NCBI RefSeq assembly: GCF_016808095.1
Contig: NC_068972.1
Location: 2,790,001 to 2,854,000, forward strand
Direction: 5' to 3'
DNA: 64,000 nt
DNA from: Vigna angularis
Lineage: Eukaryota > Streptophyta > Magnoliopsida > Fabales > Fabaceae
Each line of letters begins with the position of its first letter. Within the stretch, counting starts at the first letter, position 1. Position numbers and translations under genes: made by a program. The notes under the pieces were generated by a model, which was not told where the DNA came from, ran no database searches, and saw only the letters and a list, made by a program, of their open reading frames with translations. This document shows positions 12,779-25,590 of this stretch, in pieces.

Positions 12779-13012
12779 ATGGCCAGGCAATTGAGCTACC
12801 AAATCCAAGGTGGTCGACAACAGCTTCCAATTCAAACTCTTGTTTTCGTATTATGTGTCACCCTCTCTCTTCTTGCAGCCATCATCTTCTTCTGTGCAGA
12901 AGGAGTAGACAGGAACTCCAGAAACTCCCAAGACAACAACAATGGCAACGCTGGTTCAGCCTGCGCCGCCGCCGGCTGTGGCTCAGCTTGTGGCGGAGGT
13001 TGCGGCGGTTAA
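12779..13012 (+). CDS. Small single-span membrane protein with Gly/Cys-rich tail
   Basis: A single-exon frame of 77 codons starting at an ATG in the context ACAACAACATGGCC, which is good for plant initiation. Residues 1-17 are polar. A strongly hydrophobic segment follows at about 18-41 (IQTLVFVLCVTLSLLAAIIF), then an Asn/Asp/Ser-rich linker. The tail alternates Cys with Gly, Ala and Ser (GCGSACGGGCGG) and carries 5 Cys in its last 18 residues. The layout suggests a one-pass membrane protein with its Cys-rich tail on one face. GC content rises clearly over the frame, and a TATA box and leader precede it, which supports a real gene. I do not recognise a named family; it differs from classic CYSTM proteins, whose Cys cluster is within the membrane segment. 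Function unknown. Confidence 0.7.
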   Translation: MARQLSYQIQGGRQQLPIQTLVFVLCVTLSLLAAIIFFCAEGVDRNSRNSQDNNNGNAGSACAAAGCGSACGGGCGG

Positions 13013-15780
13013 GAAACTAACTAACGAGAGAGAATCTATTTGGCACATGGTTGTGTTTTCCTCGTTGTGGTCAAAATAGTATAAGATGCTGTTGTACATG
13101 AAATGATTGATTGTACCAACGACCCAAAGTAAAATGTGTGAAATCCAATCACCCTACCTGTCTCTGCTTTTTTTATTCTTCCCTTCTTTATTTTTAATAT
13201 CAAAATATTATATTCAGCAACAGAAAGAGAAATTTATCATTTAATGAAAATTATGCAGTTTTTTCGTTAGAGAAACGACAAACGTAAAGTAAACCGACAT
13301 TTGGATCTGGAACAAAGGGACCAAAACATTACTTCTTATAATAGCTGTTGTGTTCTGCTGGTTAAAGATTAAACTCTAACTTGTGCTTGTTCAAACTATT
13401 TTTAAAATTAATTTTCACCTGCTCGATCATGTGCTTATTTCATTTTATCCAAATTTTTTTGCGAACATAAGATCTAGTCTTATAAGTTCTTCTTAGTTTA
13501 TTTAAAATTTAAAATTCTTGATGAAAAGTTTACCATTTTCTATATCTCTTTCTCTCCACTCGTTAAACTTTGATACATGCTCTTCTTTGTTCTCTTTATC
13601 CTGTTCATCATGATTTTTCTACTTTGGCTTTTTGTTATTTTGACTCTGGCTGCGACAACCCTTTTACTGTGAATGAATATGTGATCATGACAAGCCCCAA
13701 AGATGCCTTGGTGAAGAATTTTGATAAAGACAACTCACTGTAATGAAAGGAAGGTAAAAAAGTGGACTTGAAGGGTTTGATTTAGGGTTTATGTAATATT
13801 TAGTGTGTCTTGGAAATATTATAGCTCTTTTTTTTTCCTAATTTGCTTTCAGCGCTGAAACAAGTTCAAAAAGCACATATATAATTGCAAAATTTGATTT
13901 TACTAACTGTGTTAAAAGGTGCTATTTCTAATATATTTGGTGATTATGTTATAAGTATTAGTAAAAGCTTTTGCAAAGATAAGTTTAGAGTATCAGATAA
14001 TTTAAAAATTCTCTAGTTAGTTTTACTGTTGGAGAATATTACGAAGTTGTTATGAATATTATGTTGTTTTTTAAAATGTTTTTAAAGCTTGTGGTATCAT
14101 AGTTGATTGCATAAATTTCCTCCACCAATTCTGCATATAGGAATAAAATTTTGACACGCCTTTTGTTTCAATTAATTATATCAAATATTAATGGATCATA
14201 TCTTCTTAAATCAAACTTAAGTGATGTAAATATACTTGAACTGATTGCATAGTAGCTTAATCGATTATAAGAATAAAAAATAAACAATTTAATAAACTAT
14301 AAGAAGGTAGTAATTAATTACAAAACTGTGTTGTAATAAAAAACTTTTTTTCTGAATTTGATTGAGTTGGTTTAAAACTTTAAGAAGTATTTTTTTATGC
14401 CATATAAATAAAAACTTGTACCTGTGACTTCAAATTCAAGAGACATAACATAATCATTACCGGTAATTATTGTCAGGCCCTCTAAGATCTTTTGCATTAG
14501 AGGGTTGTGAAAAGAAGTGTGCTTTCAAGTTGTAATCTCTGTCACAGAGGTGACTTGAGCAATTTTTTCTTTATACATTGCAAGGATGGTGGGGTAGCTA
14601 TTTTGTATTTGATTGTTGTGAGTGGGTGTTCATATTCTGATAAAAAAAAATAGCGAGGGTCTACGTTTTAATTTAGAATGGGCAAAAAGTTACACTTATT
14701 GGTGTATATTTATTAAAAAAACAAGTGAATAATTATTTATAATTTTGTGCGTTCACATCTTTTAAATTATACTTGTAATTGTTCATTCTTAGGATATTGC
14801 ATGTAGTTCAATTTATTATTGTGCGTTACTCAATCCCCATTTTGTCGTTATAAACTCATAAGTTTCACTTTACATGCACACCAAGTTAGATTGGCCTAGT
14901 GTTATTCAATATGTGTTGTTTTAATTGGGCCAAATTTAATTATCAAAATTGACATGTCAAACTTTTGACATTAGACAAAGACAGATATTTTGTTTTCATC
15001 CAAATGTAGCACTGCCCCAATTGAATTTTTCAGAAATAATTTTTTTTCGCAATTTAACTAGGCCCAGTTAGGAATGATTTAACTTGTGTAACATTTAACT
15101 TTTCATTTACTCAACTGCCTATTTATTTATTTATTTACTCTTTTCTCTTTTAGACAAGTACTCCATCAAACTTTGTCTAATGTGCAGTCTCATTACCATA
15201 CTCCAACGAGAATAAAGTTGGTTAACAAGTGAAAATAAATGAAAATAAAATTGTTTTATGTAAACGAGAAATAAATTCAAAAAACTAAAAAAAAAGTTCC
15301 CGTTTTTACCTACTTATACTTCCCCTCTGTCTGTTTCTCTATTTCTAATAAAGAACTGTATTTTTTTTACATTTTTTAAATCTATTTTCATCTTATTTAT
15401 TTATTTCAATCATATATATTTTTCTCCTCTACACAAAGCAGTTCACACTGTATAGGTACTCTTTTTTCTGTTCACAGCCATACTATCTGTTTGTTTTTTT
15501 CCACACAAAGGAACAAACCATCGTACTAAACTTGACGCTGCAAAACCACCGCCCAAAAATACTAGAAGCCTCTTATTGTGAGGTGAGGAGTAAAGGTAGA
15601 GATACCAACATTCACACACTATCCTCAAACCCCACTAAATAAAAGCATTGTATCTAAATCATCCTCCACTCATTCAATCAACATTGCAAAGACATTTTTG
15701 TCTGATAGCTATAGGAAAACTACGAAACAATGTACATGAAACAGGCTCACCTCCACCTTCCGAATTTAAGCGTCGTGTCT
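13013..15780. other. AT-rich intergenic region
   Basis: Nothing here supports a gene. The first 150 bases or so are probably the 3' UTR of the small membrane-protein gene. The rest is AT-rich with long T and A runs. The 61-codon minus-strand frame at 15443-15628 has no recognisable features and is not called. Confidence 0.65.
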
Positions 15781-16011
15781 TATGCATGAATGTTCTGTCC
15801 CTCTGACACATACATTTATGAATCACTATGCTCAACAGTTCTTTTCAAAACCGCAGCGTTCATGATCATGACACCAAAAGTATGTCAGCATTTTTTTCTT
15901 ACATGATAAATGCCGAGTATATGACAAAGATAGCCATAAAATTTCATCGCACTTTTTTATCGTCAGTAATTTCATCGTTGAGTATATACTGATCTATAGC
16001 CATCAAATTAT

Positions 16012-19000
16012 TTACATCGCACTTGCATTTCTTATTTCAGTGGAGGATATATCCATGCGGAACTGCTCTGCTGGAATGGAGACGAACATGTCTTTTAGTT
16101 CTTCTGGAACATCAATATCATCTAGAACCTGTGAAAACATACGATAGCCTATCTAACACTGAACTTTAAAACCTGTCATAACTAGAATCATATTTCCTAT
16201 GCAGTAATACCTTGAAAGCACCATCTACATTCCGACCACCCACAAGGAAAGTGCATCCTGTTTCTTTACATCCAATTAGTATCTTCAACATCTTGTAGTA
16301 GTCACCGTCATAATATTTAGGCTGCATGAGTAACATATAATAATTTGAAGATATTAATTAACAAAATCTATTAAAACAAACAAAAAAAAGATAAACTCAT
16401 TCCTTAAGTACAAAAAATACGAAGTGAAAAATGAAACTAAAGATCTTGTATACCTTTCAGACTTCTGGCTTGACATAATCAATAATGCAATAGCAACAGA
16501 ACCAAAAAATCAGATATTTCTTGTTACAACCACTTTTTCATGTAAGAGAATATTTTGTTTCATTTTTCTTTATAAAGTGACATTTTTTAAATGAAAACAA
16601 AAACATTTTCTATCTAGAAGTAAAGAAACCCACAAATTTTCTTTACTGTTTTAGTCTCGGGGCTTTATATAGACATAATCATGTTTACAGCTGAAGCAGT
16701 ATTAATTCATCAGGAATATTTTCAAAGTTTATGTTTATTAAAACGCAATTTTATGCCAATATACTAGTTAAAGCTGACAGTCTGATACCTAGTCCTTGTT
16801 CAAAATCAGTCAATCTGTCAGATATATTCCTTCTCAATTAGCTCAATCGAACTAAACTTATCTTTAAGGAGAAATAATAATATTTCAGTGTGCCATACAA
16901 AAACTACACATGTCGGGAAACATTCTTAAACGAAATATACGATTTTTATTCAACAAAATCAGTCCATTTCAAGAATACCAAGACGTAAACCACAGGACGG
17001 CAGATTGATATGCAAAACAGAAGACAGTCAGATTGGTCTAACCCCCCCTTCAGCCATGAGAAAGTTTCCTGAACAACTGTAATAATGTCTAACGAGTAAA
17101 ACCTGATTTTCCTCAATAACAAGACCACTGCCCACAAATAATATATATGTGCGTCTGTGTAAGGAACAATGACATCATCGAGCAGAAACCAGATGCTCAA
17201 AAAAGTGCAGGATACGAAACGATAAAAATTAAGTAAGGTTGATCCAAGCAGAAAGTAATTTCATACATTAATAAGCCTCACTGCTGTGTCAGCTCCAATT
17301 ACAAAAGCACTGCCTGGAAAAAGTTCAGCCTTCTTATAAAAATAAGGCTGATTCGATATAATTACTGTTTTACCTGCCATTGAAGAAATCATTAACGGAT
17401 TTAGTTGGTGCATTAAATAATACTACTACGCTCTAAACGGTATTAAACTCCAAATATCATATTGCCATATGACTTATCCTAATTATTGAATTTAAAACAC
17501 GTGAACTCCATTCAGTATTCAACATGAAAATGGAAAGTTAAGAGCCCATCATTGGATATAAAAATGGAAGTAGATCCTCTTCACATAGAAAATTGTACAC
17601 TAGAGGTTAAGATCCATTCATTTTTAATATAGAATCTGGCAGAGTAGAAAAGAACCTCACCCATTTTTTCAAATTGTTTGACACGGTCTTTGATCTGAGA
17701 CACCGACAATGGAGGTTTGTCTGCATTGACAGCAGATATTTCAAAGCAAGGATACCCATCATGGCAAATGCTGCATATATGTCTTCTTAATTATAGAAAT
17801 ATTGAAATAAAATTATGAACAAAAGAAACAAAATTTAAATGAGCCATCATGCATAGATATATGATCCTAATTAGATAGAAAAAGAAGAGTTTTGATTTCT
17901 AATCCATAATGTATAAATATAATGCAAACTTTTCACTCATCAGGTATGAAATTTTATCATTATAGTGTTGGCACAATATCAACTTCTAAACAGAATACTT
18001 TATTATCAGTGTCAAAGTTAAATAATTTATTTACTACAGCGAAAACTACTATGATAAATAACATTAATATTATCAACAAATATCAGTATAATAGAATAGT
18101 ATAGTCTAACCACTAAAATCAAAGAGTTTAGTATCTTGAAAAGCACATATATATTAAACGCATTAAAAATAAAACTCGAAAAAATAACAGGCAATTCATA
18201 TGTTATGACGAATCCTTTATAAATTAACCTGTAAAGAAATTGAACATTTAACGAATATTATGAGTTTAAGTACCGAGTAGCAACTTCCATAAGCTTGAGA
18301 TGCCCATCATGTAATGGATTGAAAGAACCAGGCATTATTATTTTTCTTTCAGCCGGTATCTCTGCAACAAAACTTATCATTAAGAAAGTAGAATGTAAAT
18401 GTAACTAATAATCTAGCTTCTGCTCAAGGTTTTACCATACCATTTGCAAATGGGTAAATTTTAAAGCATATTTGACCATTTATAAGTTGCTCTAACTGCT
18501 GATCTTCATGGAAATGTGTTACACGTTCATCCGATACATCTGATTCACTCAACACTGAAATTGATGCTGCACGAATTTTGCATGCATTTGCAATTGCCTA
18601 GAACCAGAACCGAAAAGAGAGCAAAAAGCAAATCAAACCAAAGTCAGATTTTAAAACAATTGTGAAGGAATAAACTAAAGATTAGCCTCCAACTATTATT
18701 GTTCTTGTTTTACAAGATCTTCAGTGTTCTTATACTAATCTTGAAAAGGGAAAAAAACGATAGAAGATAATTTAAGAGCAAATAAATATCAGAATAAAAA
18801 TATTCTCAACAGTTTTCACACCTGCCACACACCTTGATCAAAAGATGACTAGAAACTCCATCCTCTTCTTCTCGTGTACGAAGCCCCTAGAATTGAACAG
18901 TTTGCAGAAAAATAAATAAAAATATTTACATAAACAATACAACACACACACACTGTTAGGAATGAGAAGAGTTGGAAGCCCTTGTTAGTGTGAGTGTACA

Positions 19001-20471
19001 GACTGAACTTTGTGAATAATATACAACACAGTTTGTTTTCTTTTGTCTTCTTGGCGCCTAAGTGTTGTTTCCAGAGGATCTTGAATAGGTTTCTTTATCA
19101 GAAACCTATCACACACACACTAGATATGCTAACTTATGCCTATTTATCTTTTAAAAGTTTAACTTAGCGAGTTACACATTCGATTCTATGCCTTGGAAAA
19201 TTTGAATGGGTGTAAGTCAGCAAATCTATCTATCTCTCTCTCTCTCTCTGTGTATGATAATAAGAATTGAGTTTAGAGTAACACATCTAAGAAGAATAGG
19301 ATAATAGCACCTTAGTCAAGGTCACTCTTGATATCCACAGTTGGTCAGCTGTCCTTGTTGACATGTAAAGTCTGCAAATGAACATGAAAGCTAAACAAGT
19401 TCACTGTGGGGACTAGTCTTCCCCCCAATATCACATTTAGAAAAGGGAAACACTATTGAGAAATCTGAAAAGAACCTCTTTCAAGAAAATGCAACAAACT
19501 AACAAGATCCAGAGAGTCAAGCACTCAAAATGTACACAAATAAATCCAGCGGTGACTTCAAAAGCAGAAGTAAAGCACATCTCTGTAGTTGATCATAGCT
19601 TGTATCCAGTCTTTGTTGTATCATTTTTATAATCAAATGACTAATACAGCTATACCAAATTACCAATACAGCAACGCAATGCACAGGCCAATGGCAACCA
19701 ATTCAGACGTTACGCTGAAACTCAATATAGTGAGGATTCATCAATCATTTTCGTAGATAAGGCAGACATACCGGTGTTCCCCGAGTTTTGGACGACTGCT
19801 AGCCAAAGAGCCAGTGAAACCGACACCAACAACTGGGGATCCTAATCAACATGTTAATGCAGGCCACGTCAGTTCAAACTATTCCATTTTCACCACACAG
19901 ACACACACACACACAAAAAAGTCGCAACCCATCCATAAAAACATTTTAAGAAAGCCAAAGCAACCGTGTTTCACACAACTCGTAAACTTTTACACATTAT
20001 TAATACTAAGCAATAACAGAAACAAAAATGAACCTGGCGTAGAGAGCTTAAGAGCGCGATTATAAGCCAATAAAGCCATATCTTCGGCCGTCTGTTGGCT
20101 GCAAAACTGGGATGGAATCTGTGGGAACGAACAAAAGCAGTTAGTATAAAAGGGAAGAAACACAAAAGCGAAATTAATATAGAAGATTTATGGAAGGGAA
20201 CCTTTCCCAGTAACTGTATGAGAGACATCTTAGAGTAAGGAACCACAACTTCGAGCACAGTGTTTGAAGCACCGGGAACTGATAGCAACGAACCCACCGT
20301 CTAAAAAAAGTCCAATTACTATTGATTCATTCATCACTCTGCGTGCAACCAAATACAGAGAGAGAGAGAGAGAGGAAAAACCTGAGATGCTCCGCCGGTG
20401 AGATGCAGAACGGCTTGGAAAGAAGAGGAGTGAATGGCCTCTACGACGGTTCGGATACGACTCTCCGTCAT
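16012..20471 (-). CDS. CinA-C-like / nucleotidylyltransferase fusion protein
   Basis: Twelve exons on the minus strand: 20382-20471, 20202-20300, 20034-20118, 19772-19841, 19311-19371, 18833-18886, 18441-18597, 18274-18361, 17661-17770, 17267-17373, 16211-16321, 16012-16128; 1149 bp, 382 aa, all GT-AG and phase-consistent. Residues 1-170 or so resemble the CinA C-terminal (NMN deamidase, PncC) domain: LTGGAS, VPGASN, VVPYSK, LLGK and VGFTGSLAS. Residues 210-380 form a cytidylyltransferase-like Rossmann domain with GSFNPLHDGH at 217-226 (the HxGH nucleotide-binding motif) and ISSTEIR at 371-377 near the end, as in NMN/NaMN adenylyltransferases. The Arabidopsis relative is annotated as a nucleotidylyl transferase superfamily protein. 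The Ser of the bacterial SCTGG motif is not conserved, so deamidase activity is doubtful. Substrate and location are unknown. Confidence 0.9.
18954..19108 (+). mobile_element. Possible short solo LTR in intron 5 of the nucleotidyltransferase gene
   Basis: The segment begins TGTTAGGAATGAGAAG and ends near CCTATCA, with CACAC repeats on both sides that could be a target duplication or just the local CA microsatellite. It looks LTR-like (TG...CA, about 155 bp, no coding capacity), but there is no second copy in the window to confirm it. Confidence 0.3.
19226..19249. repeat. (TC)n microsatellite in an intron
   Basis: A CT dinucleotide run preceded by CTAT units, within intron 5 of the nucleotidyltransferase gene. 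Confidence 0.85.
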
Positions 20472-22307
20472 TCTCCTTCTCTTCCCTTCCGACACCTTTC
20501 GTTCCCCTCTTCAGATTTAAGCCAACGCCATCACACGCGATGTCGTTTCATGCAAACGACAACACAATGCCCACTTCACGCCGTTTTGACTTTTCATTAA
20601 ACAAGTGTCACAGACAAACTATTAATTTATCAAACCCTCTCTAGAAACCACTATTTTTTCCTTATATCGTATTTTAGGAAAGAAAAAAATATATTTTTCA
20701 CAATATTTTGACGAGTTCATATATTAATTTTTTTACTTATTCATTATTTATTTATTATTTAGTTGATATATTTTAAAATTAATATAAAAATGACATATAT
20801 ATTGTATCGAAATATTATAAGAAAAATGTGTGTTAATATATCATTATTTTTTACCTAATACTTCTCCTCTTCCCATGTTATTTGAAATCAATTATCACCC
20901 TAATCCCATGAAAAAATGTAATCCATCACCACTTCTTCTTTTTCTGTATACAATGTTGTGAAAATTTATCACAATGTGCTTCGGATTGTGTTTCAAAGGT
21001 ATTTTTCAATAAGCTTTTAATTGAGAGCCTAACAACTTCCAGCTTTGAGTATATTCAAAATGTTATTTTGTTGTTTTTTAATTTATGTTTATCTTAAGAG
21101 TAGTTTAATTGCGTTTCAATTTTTTAATAAATTTGAACATTGTTTAATTAATTTTTTATTAAAATGATTTATTGTTTAAAATTTATATTTTTAATTAAAT
21201 ATTTGTCAATTAATTTTTTCGTTATCTAAGTCACGTGATTTTTATGTTATCACGTTATGGGTTAAGAAATGTAAAAATTTAATTTATTAAATAACATAAA
21301 ATAATATTTTACTTAATATAATATTATCAATCACTTGTTTTCATTGAAAGTGTTAAATAAAAACTTCTTAATAACTTCTACTGAAAGATGAATGTATAGT
21401 TTAATTTTAGAGTATTATATTTATATACATAATTTTGACTTTGATGATAGAAATTTTATTACATATAAAAATGTTTCACAGAATGCATTATTAACAGTTC
21501 ATGTTATTAATAAACAAATTAAATGATAAAAAAATAAAAAATAGGATTCATCCAATAACCAAGAGGATTTTACAAAATGGATGAGGTGATTTGAGATAAT
21601 TATGTTAGAAAGGAAAATAAATCATTTAGAATTTTATCTTTTCAATTTGGAATTGAGTTAGTTATGTTATGGAGACATTATCACGCTCCTGGGGAATGCC
21701 GTTACTACTTTTCTCTACATGCATTTTGCCTCTGCACTTTATAACAATAACTATAAACAAATATCTAATAGGGTCTACACTATATAAGTGAAGTATTATT
21801 AATTGGTTAACCAATTAATATGTTTTTTAAATAACTATTCCTGCTGCTAAAAGTGAAAAGGGTAAGTTAGAAATAATTATTATGTACCTAATTATTTACA
21901 GGTAGTGGATATGGGTTTTGCCAAACAACATAGAATAAAATTAGCTTTTGTTCTAAAACTGAAACTCACTATCCTAAACTGTCTTTTATAAAAATCAACA
22001 AACTTTTTATATAAAATGTTTTGTAACACCATTACATATAATTACATAATATTTTTAACTTTTAGATAAATATTATCCCATTATCAAACATGTCTCGTAA
22101 ATAAATATTAACAAATTATTTAAGAAACAATAACTTGTCTTCGTCCAATGAGTCATTCACTAACAAGATGATTATATCAAAAGGTTACAATACACTTCTA
22201 TTGATTTGTATTAATGGAATGAATATGTATTTGATTTATTATTCTATCGAAATATATTGAATGAAACACCACACTCTTATAAATACAAAATAAAAAGTAT
22301 TGATGCA

Positions 22308-22718
22308 TGTGACACCCGGGCACTGACGAGGGCGGGAAGTGACGCCGGTGCAAGAGGCATGGTGCAGGGGGCACAGACAAGGAGCGGCTCCTGGCAGCTT
22401 CGGGTGGAAGGGGTACATGGACGAATCGAACATACACCGGAATGAGAGGGATCTGGAGACTGTATAGGTATGGGACTATACGGTTGAAGGATAGCTTAAA
22501 GGAATTGATTTGACTACTCATATCACCAAAATGCATTTGCTTTTCGGTAGCCTGACTCATAAGAACTCCATGGTTAAGCGTGCTTAGCCTGGAGCAATTC
22601 TGGGATGGGTGACCTTCCGGGAAGTTTTCCCAGAAAGCCTGTGCGAGTGAGGACAAAGCACACTGGAAAGCCTGGTGGTGATTTGTGGGGGCTTTCCGGG
22701 AAGTTTTCCCATAAACCA
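22308..22718 (+). mobile_element. Cassandra-like LTR carrying 5S rRNA sequence
   Basis: A GC-rich island of about 410 bp in AT-rich DNA. It starts TGTGACACCCGGG, a typical LTR start. Its 3' half holds a segment clearly derived from plant 5S rRNA (22559-22630), followed by TGCGAGTGAGGACAAAGCAC. A partial duplicate of CCGGGAAGTTTTCCC lies at 22617-22631 and 22696-22710. Cassandra elements are TRIM-type retrotransposons known for conserved 5S RNA promoters in their LTRs, and the position of the 5S part fits. I see one LTR only, so this is a solo LTR or a truncated copy. The right boundary is uncertain and I found no convincing target duplication. Confidence 0.6.
22559..22630 (+). repeat. 5S rRNA-derived segment with internal pol III promoter boxes
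   Basis: GTTAAGCGTGCTT at about 22573-22585 matches the 5S A-box, and GGATGGGTGACCT followed by CGGGAAGT matches the C-box. The upstream AAGAACTCC also matches 5S. The stretch between the boxes is diverged (CCTGGAGCAATTCT). The 5' and 3' thirds of 5S rRNA are missing, so this is not a functional 5S gene. Confidence 0.8.
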
Positions 22719-24741
22719 TTTAAGTTTTCAAATTAAGTTAATGTAATTATAAGAGGTGCTGATGTAATGTTTTTTGAATAACTAATAAGATTAATGCATG
22801 AAAAAATAAAAAATAAAATTGAGGTGAACATGTAATTAGTATTCAGTTTTTTTTAAATGTATATTTTTATCTATATTGAGTTTATAAAGACTACTTATAG
22901 TTTAAATATGTCTTGACTTAGAGTTTTTAGAGACTATGATGGGAAAGTTATTTTATTTTGATATGTTATGATCTTTTATATTGGTGAGTGGTTTCTAAAA
23001 TTTTAAAGAAATATAACATTTTTGTATATACTTTTATAAGTATAAGCAGATGTTTTTTTGAGAAAAATGATTATGTTTGATCTATTTGATTTTTTTACAT
23101 AAAGTTATAAGTGGTTCAATGTTTCAATTATATGTATTTATTATTTAGATTTTTTATAAAAACATATATTTTTTATATTTAATGAAAAATATAATATTTA
23201 ATTGTGAATTTTGTATGATTTCTATACTTTTATATTTTTATTTTTATTTTAATAAATATTTATATGATAACAAATGAATGATGGACAAAGCTGTTCCGTG
23301 AAGTAATCTTATTGAAAAAAAGGAAAGCTCATTTAATTTTTAATTAACAAGAGTGTAATTTACTCATAAACCTTATACAAGTAGGATTTGTGGATATTCT
23401 TCTATATAGTTAGTTGGATAGTAAAATTGTACACAGTTAAGTGGAAAACACAAAGGTAATATTAAATGAAATATTGAATAATAATATATAATACATTGAG
23501 AAAAGTGCAATGGAGTTGCTCGTATATATGATACCATGTGATGTGAATGAAAGTTTTCACTCTCCTGTGTAGTTTATTTTGCACTAATATTAAATAATTG
23601 AATTTTTAACAATATGATTAAGTAACAGAAATCTAACTTATGCATATAAAAACTTTCAATCTGATTGTGCATTTATCTTTCAAATGCAATAAAACAGTCA
23701 AAGTACACAAACTAAAATCTCTCCACACACACATATGTATGTATGTATGTATTTTTTTTTTTTGAGGTATATTTACACTCTTTCTCAAATATGTATGTTT
23801 TCTTTAAACTTCTTAACACATTTAAGTTCTACCAAAAACATTACAATTAAATATTCACTTATAGGTTACTGTGATTACTCCTTTATCTTTTTCCTAAAAC
23901 TGATTTATGTTTTGTAGGAACCACAACACATAAAAAGTTAAAAATTAAGAAGAGGAAATAATTAATTAAATGAAATATCTAAAATCATTTAAAAATTTAA
24001 TGAATAAAAATACTTTCATTGTAGAAGTAGTTAGGATAAAAGCATTGACTCAAGTCAAGAGTATCACATTTCACTCTAATTTTTTTATATTTTAAAAGGA
24101 AATATGTTTCCATGAACATACAACTAAATAAAAATTATTATTGCAACAGTGTAGCATGAGCTACATTCATTAATTAAATATAAAGTTTAGTCAATGTGGA
24201 CTAGTGTGAACTTCAACGTTAACATGGGACCACTTATCCCGTAGCGTCTTGCGACAAAAATGGTTACTTGCGCTCTCCCACCCACACACTGATTTATCCT
24301 TATTTTATCGTCCGCTTTCCACTCACATACCAATTTATCTTTATTTTATCGTCTTCTTCTTTTATTAAATTTGTAATGCCTTCATAGTGAGCAGTGCACT
24401 GAAACGTGGTGTCCAATCACAATGCATAGTATGGAAGTGTATGTTAAAAAATATAAATATTTTTATAAAAATTTGAAAGAAAAAATTATAATAAATTATT
24501 TATTAAAACATTATTTATTTATGAATATTGATTATTATTTAAAAAATAAATTATGCATGTAAATATTAACTAAAGGTAAATTAGTAATTTTCTATTTTAT
24601 GTTCAAATCCATTGCTCTTTTCTTATCTCATATTCAATTCTTCTCTAAAGTGATTTTATAAATAATCTCAACTCACTTAAATAAAATATACACACTAAAT
24701 CATCTTATATCATTCCTCAAGAATAAAAAACAATTTGAAAG

Positions 24742-24744
<3 letters not shown>

Positions 24745-24791
<47 letters not shown>
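24745..24791. repeat. (TA)n microsatellite
   Basis: About 23 uninterrupted TA units. Confidence 0.95.
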
Positions 24792-24794
<3 letters not shown>

Positions 24795-25327
24795 AACCCT
24801 TTCTTTTTTATCTCTCTCACTCCAACATTTTCTTTGTGATCCCTACCGTGACTTAATTTAAAAATGAAATTTAATAATAGTAAGAAGGGAAAATATATAA
24901 CACAGTCCTCTAATCAAAAATCAACATCAACATCTTCAATTATTTTGTTATTAAACTGGAAAACAAATAAACAAACAGAGAAAAAACAACAAATTGCGGT
25001 GTCGCGGGTTGTTGTTTGTGGATGAGGGAGAGTATGAAGACAAGAGAGAAACAAATTGGATAACGAAGGTGGATTGGGGTTAGGTAAGTGTTTCTGGTTT
25101 TTTTTCAATTAGGATTACATAGAAAATGATAGAGAAAAGGTTGGAGTGAGAGATGAAAGAAAAAGAGTTAAGAGGAATTAGAGAGGTGAGTAAGGGTTTG
25201 AGGTTTTTTTTTAGAATGAAAATTATTAAAATACTCTTAACCTTAAAACTTAGAATCCATTATATATAAGGATATTTTTGTCTACTAATGTACCAACTGA
25301 AGAACAGGCGTACGCGCGTTAGCAAAT

Positions 25328-25329
<2 letters not shown>

Positions 25330-25365
<36 letters not shown>
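25330..25365. repeat. (AT)n microsatellite
   Basis: About 18 AT units, right after a GC-rich patch containing the palindrome GCGTACGC. Confidence 0.95.
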
Positions 25366-25368
<3 letters not shown>

Positions 25369-25572
25369 AGAGAGGAAGAAAAAAATGTTTAATATTTGAT
25401 GTTTAAAATAAAGAATAAAAATTATATATATTTATGTCATATTAAAATTTATGTGATTATATTTGTTTTATGTTATCTTTTACTAAAAAAAGATAAATAT
25501 ATGTTTTTGTAGGTTAAATTAATGATAAGGTCGTACTCTTTTTATTCTGTTATTTTTTAATAAATATTTATT

Positions 25573-25590
25573 AATATATATATATATATA
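25573..25590. repeat. (AT)n microsatellite, short
   Basis: About 9 AT units in AT-rich DNA. Confidence 0.85.

Noticed and set aside
16946..17200. 84-codon minus-strand frame within the nucleotidyltransferase gene
   Set aside because: It lies wholly in intron 10 (16322-17266) and matches no domain; the flanking exons join in phase without it.
22559..22630. A functional 5S rRNA gene
   Set aside because: Only the A-box to C-box core matches; both outer thirds of 5S are missing and the spacer is diverged.
22198..22719. 173-codon open frame on the minus strand
   Set aside because: It lies antisense across the 5S-bearing LTR; the peptide has no family signal and owes its length to the GC-rich element.
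25290..25330. Helitron 3' end (palindrome GCGTACGC followed by GCGTTAG)
   Set aside because: No CTRR terminus in the right place, no matching 5' TC end and no AT insertion site could be shown.
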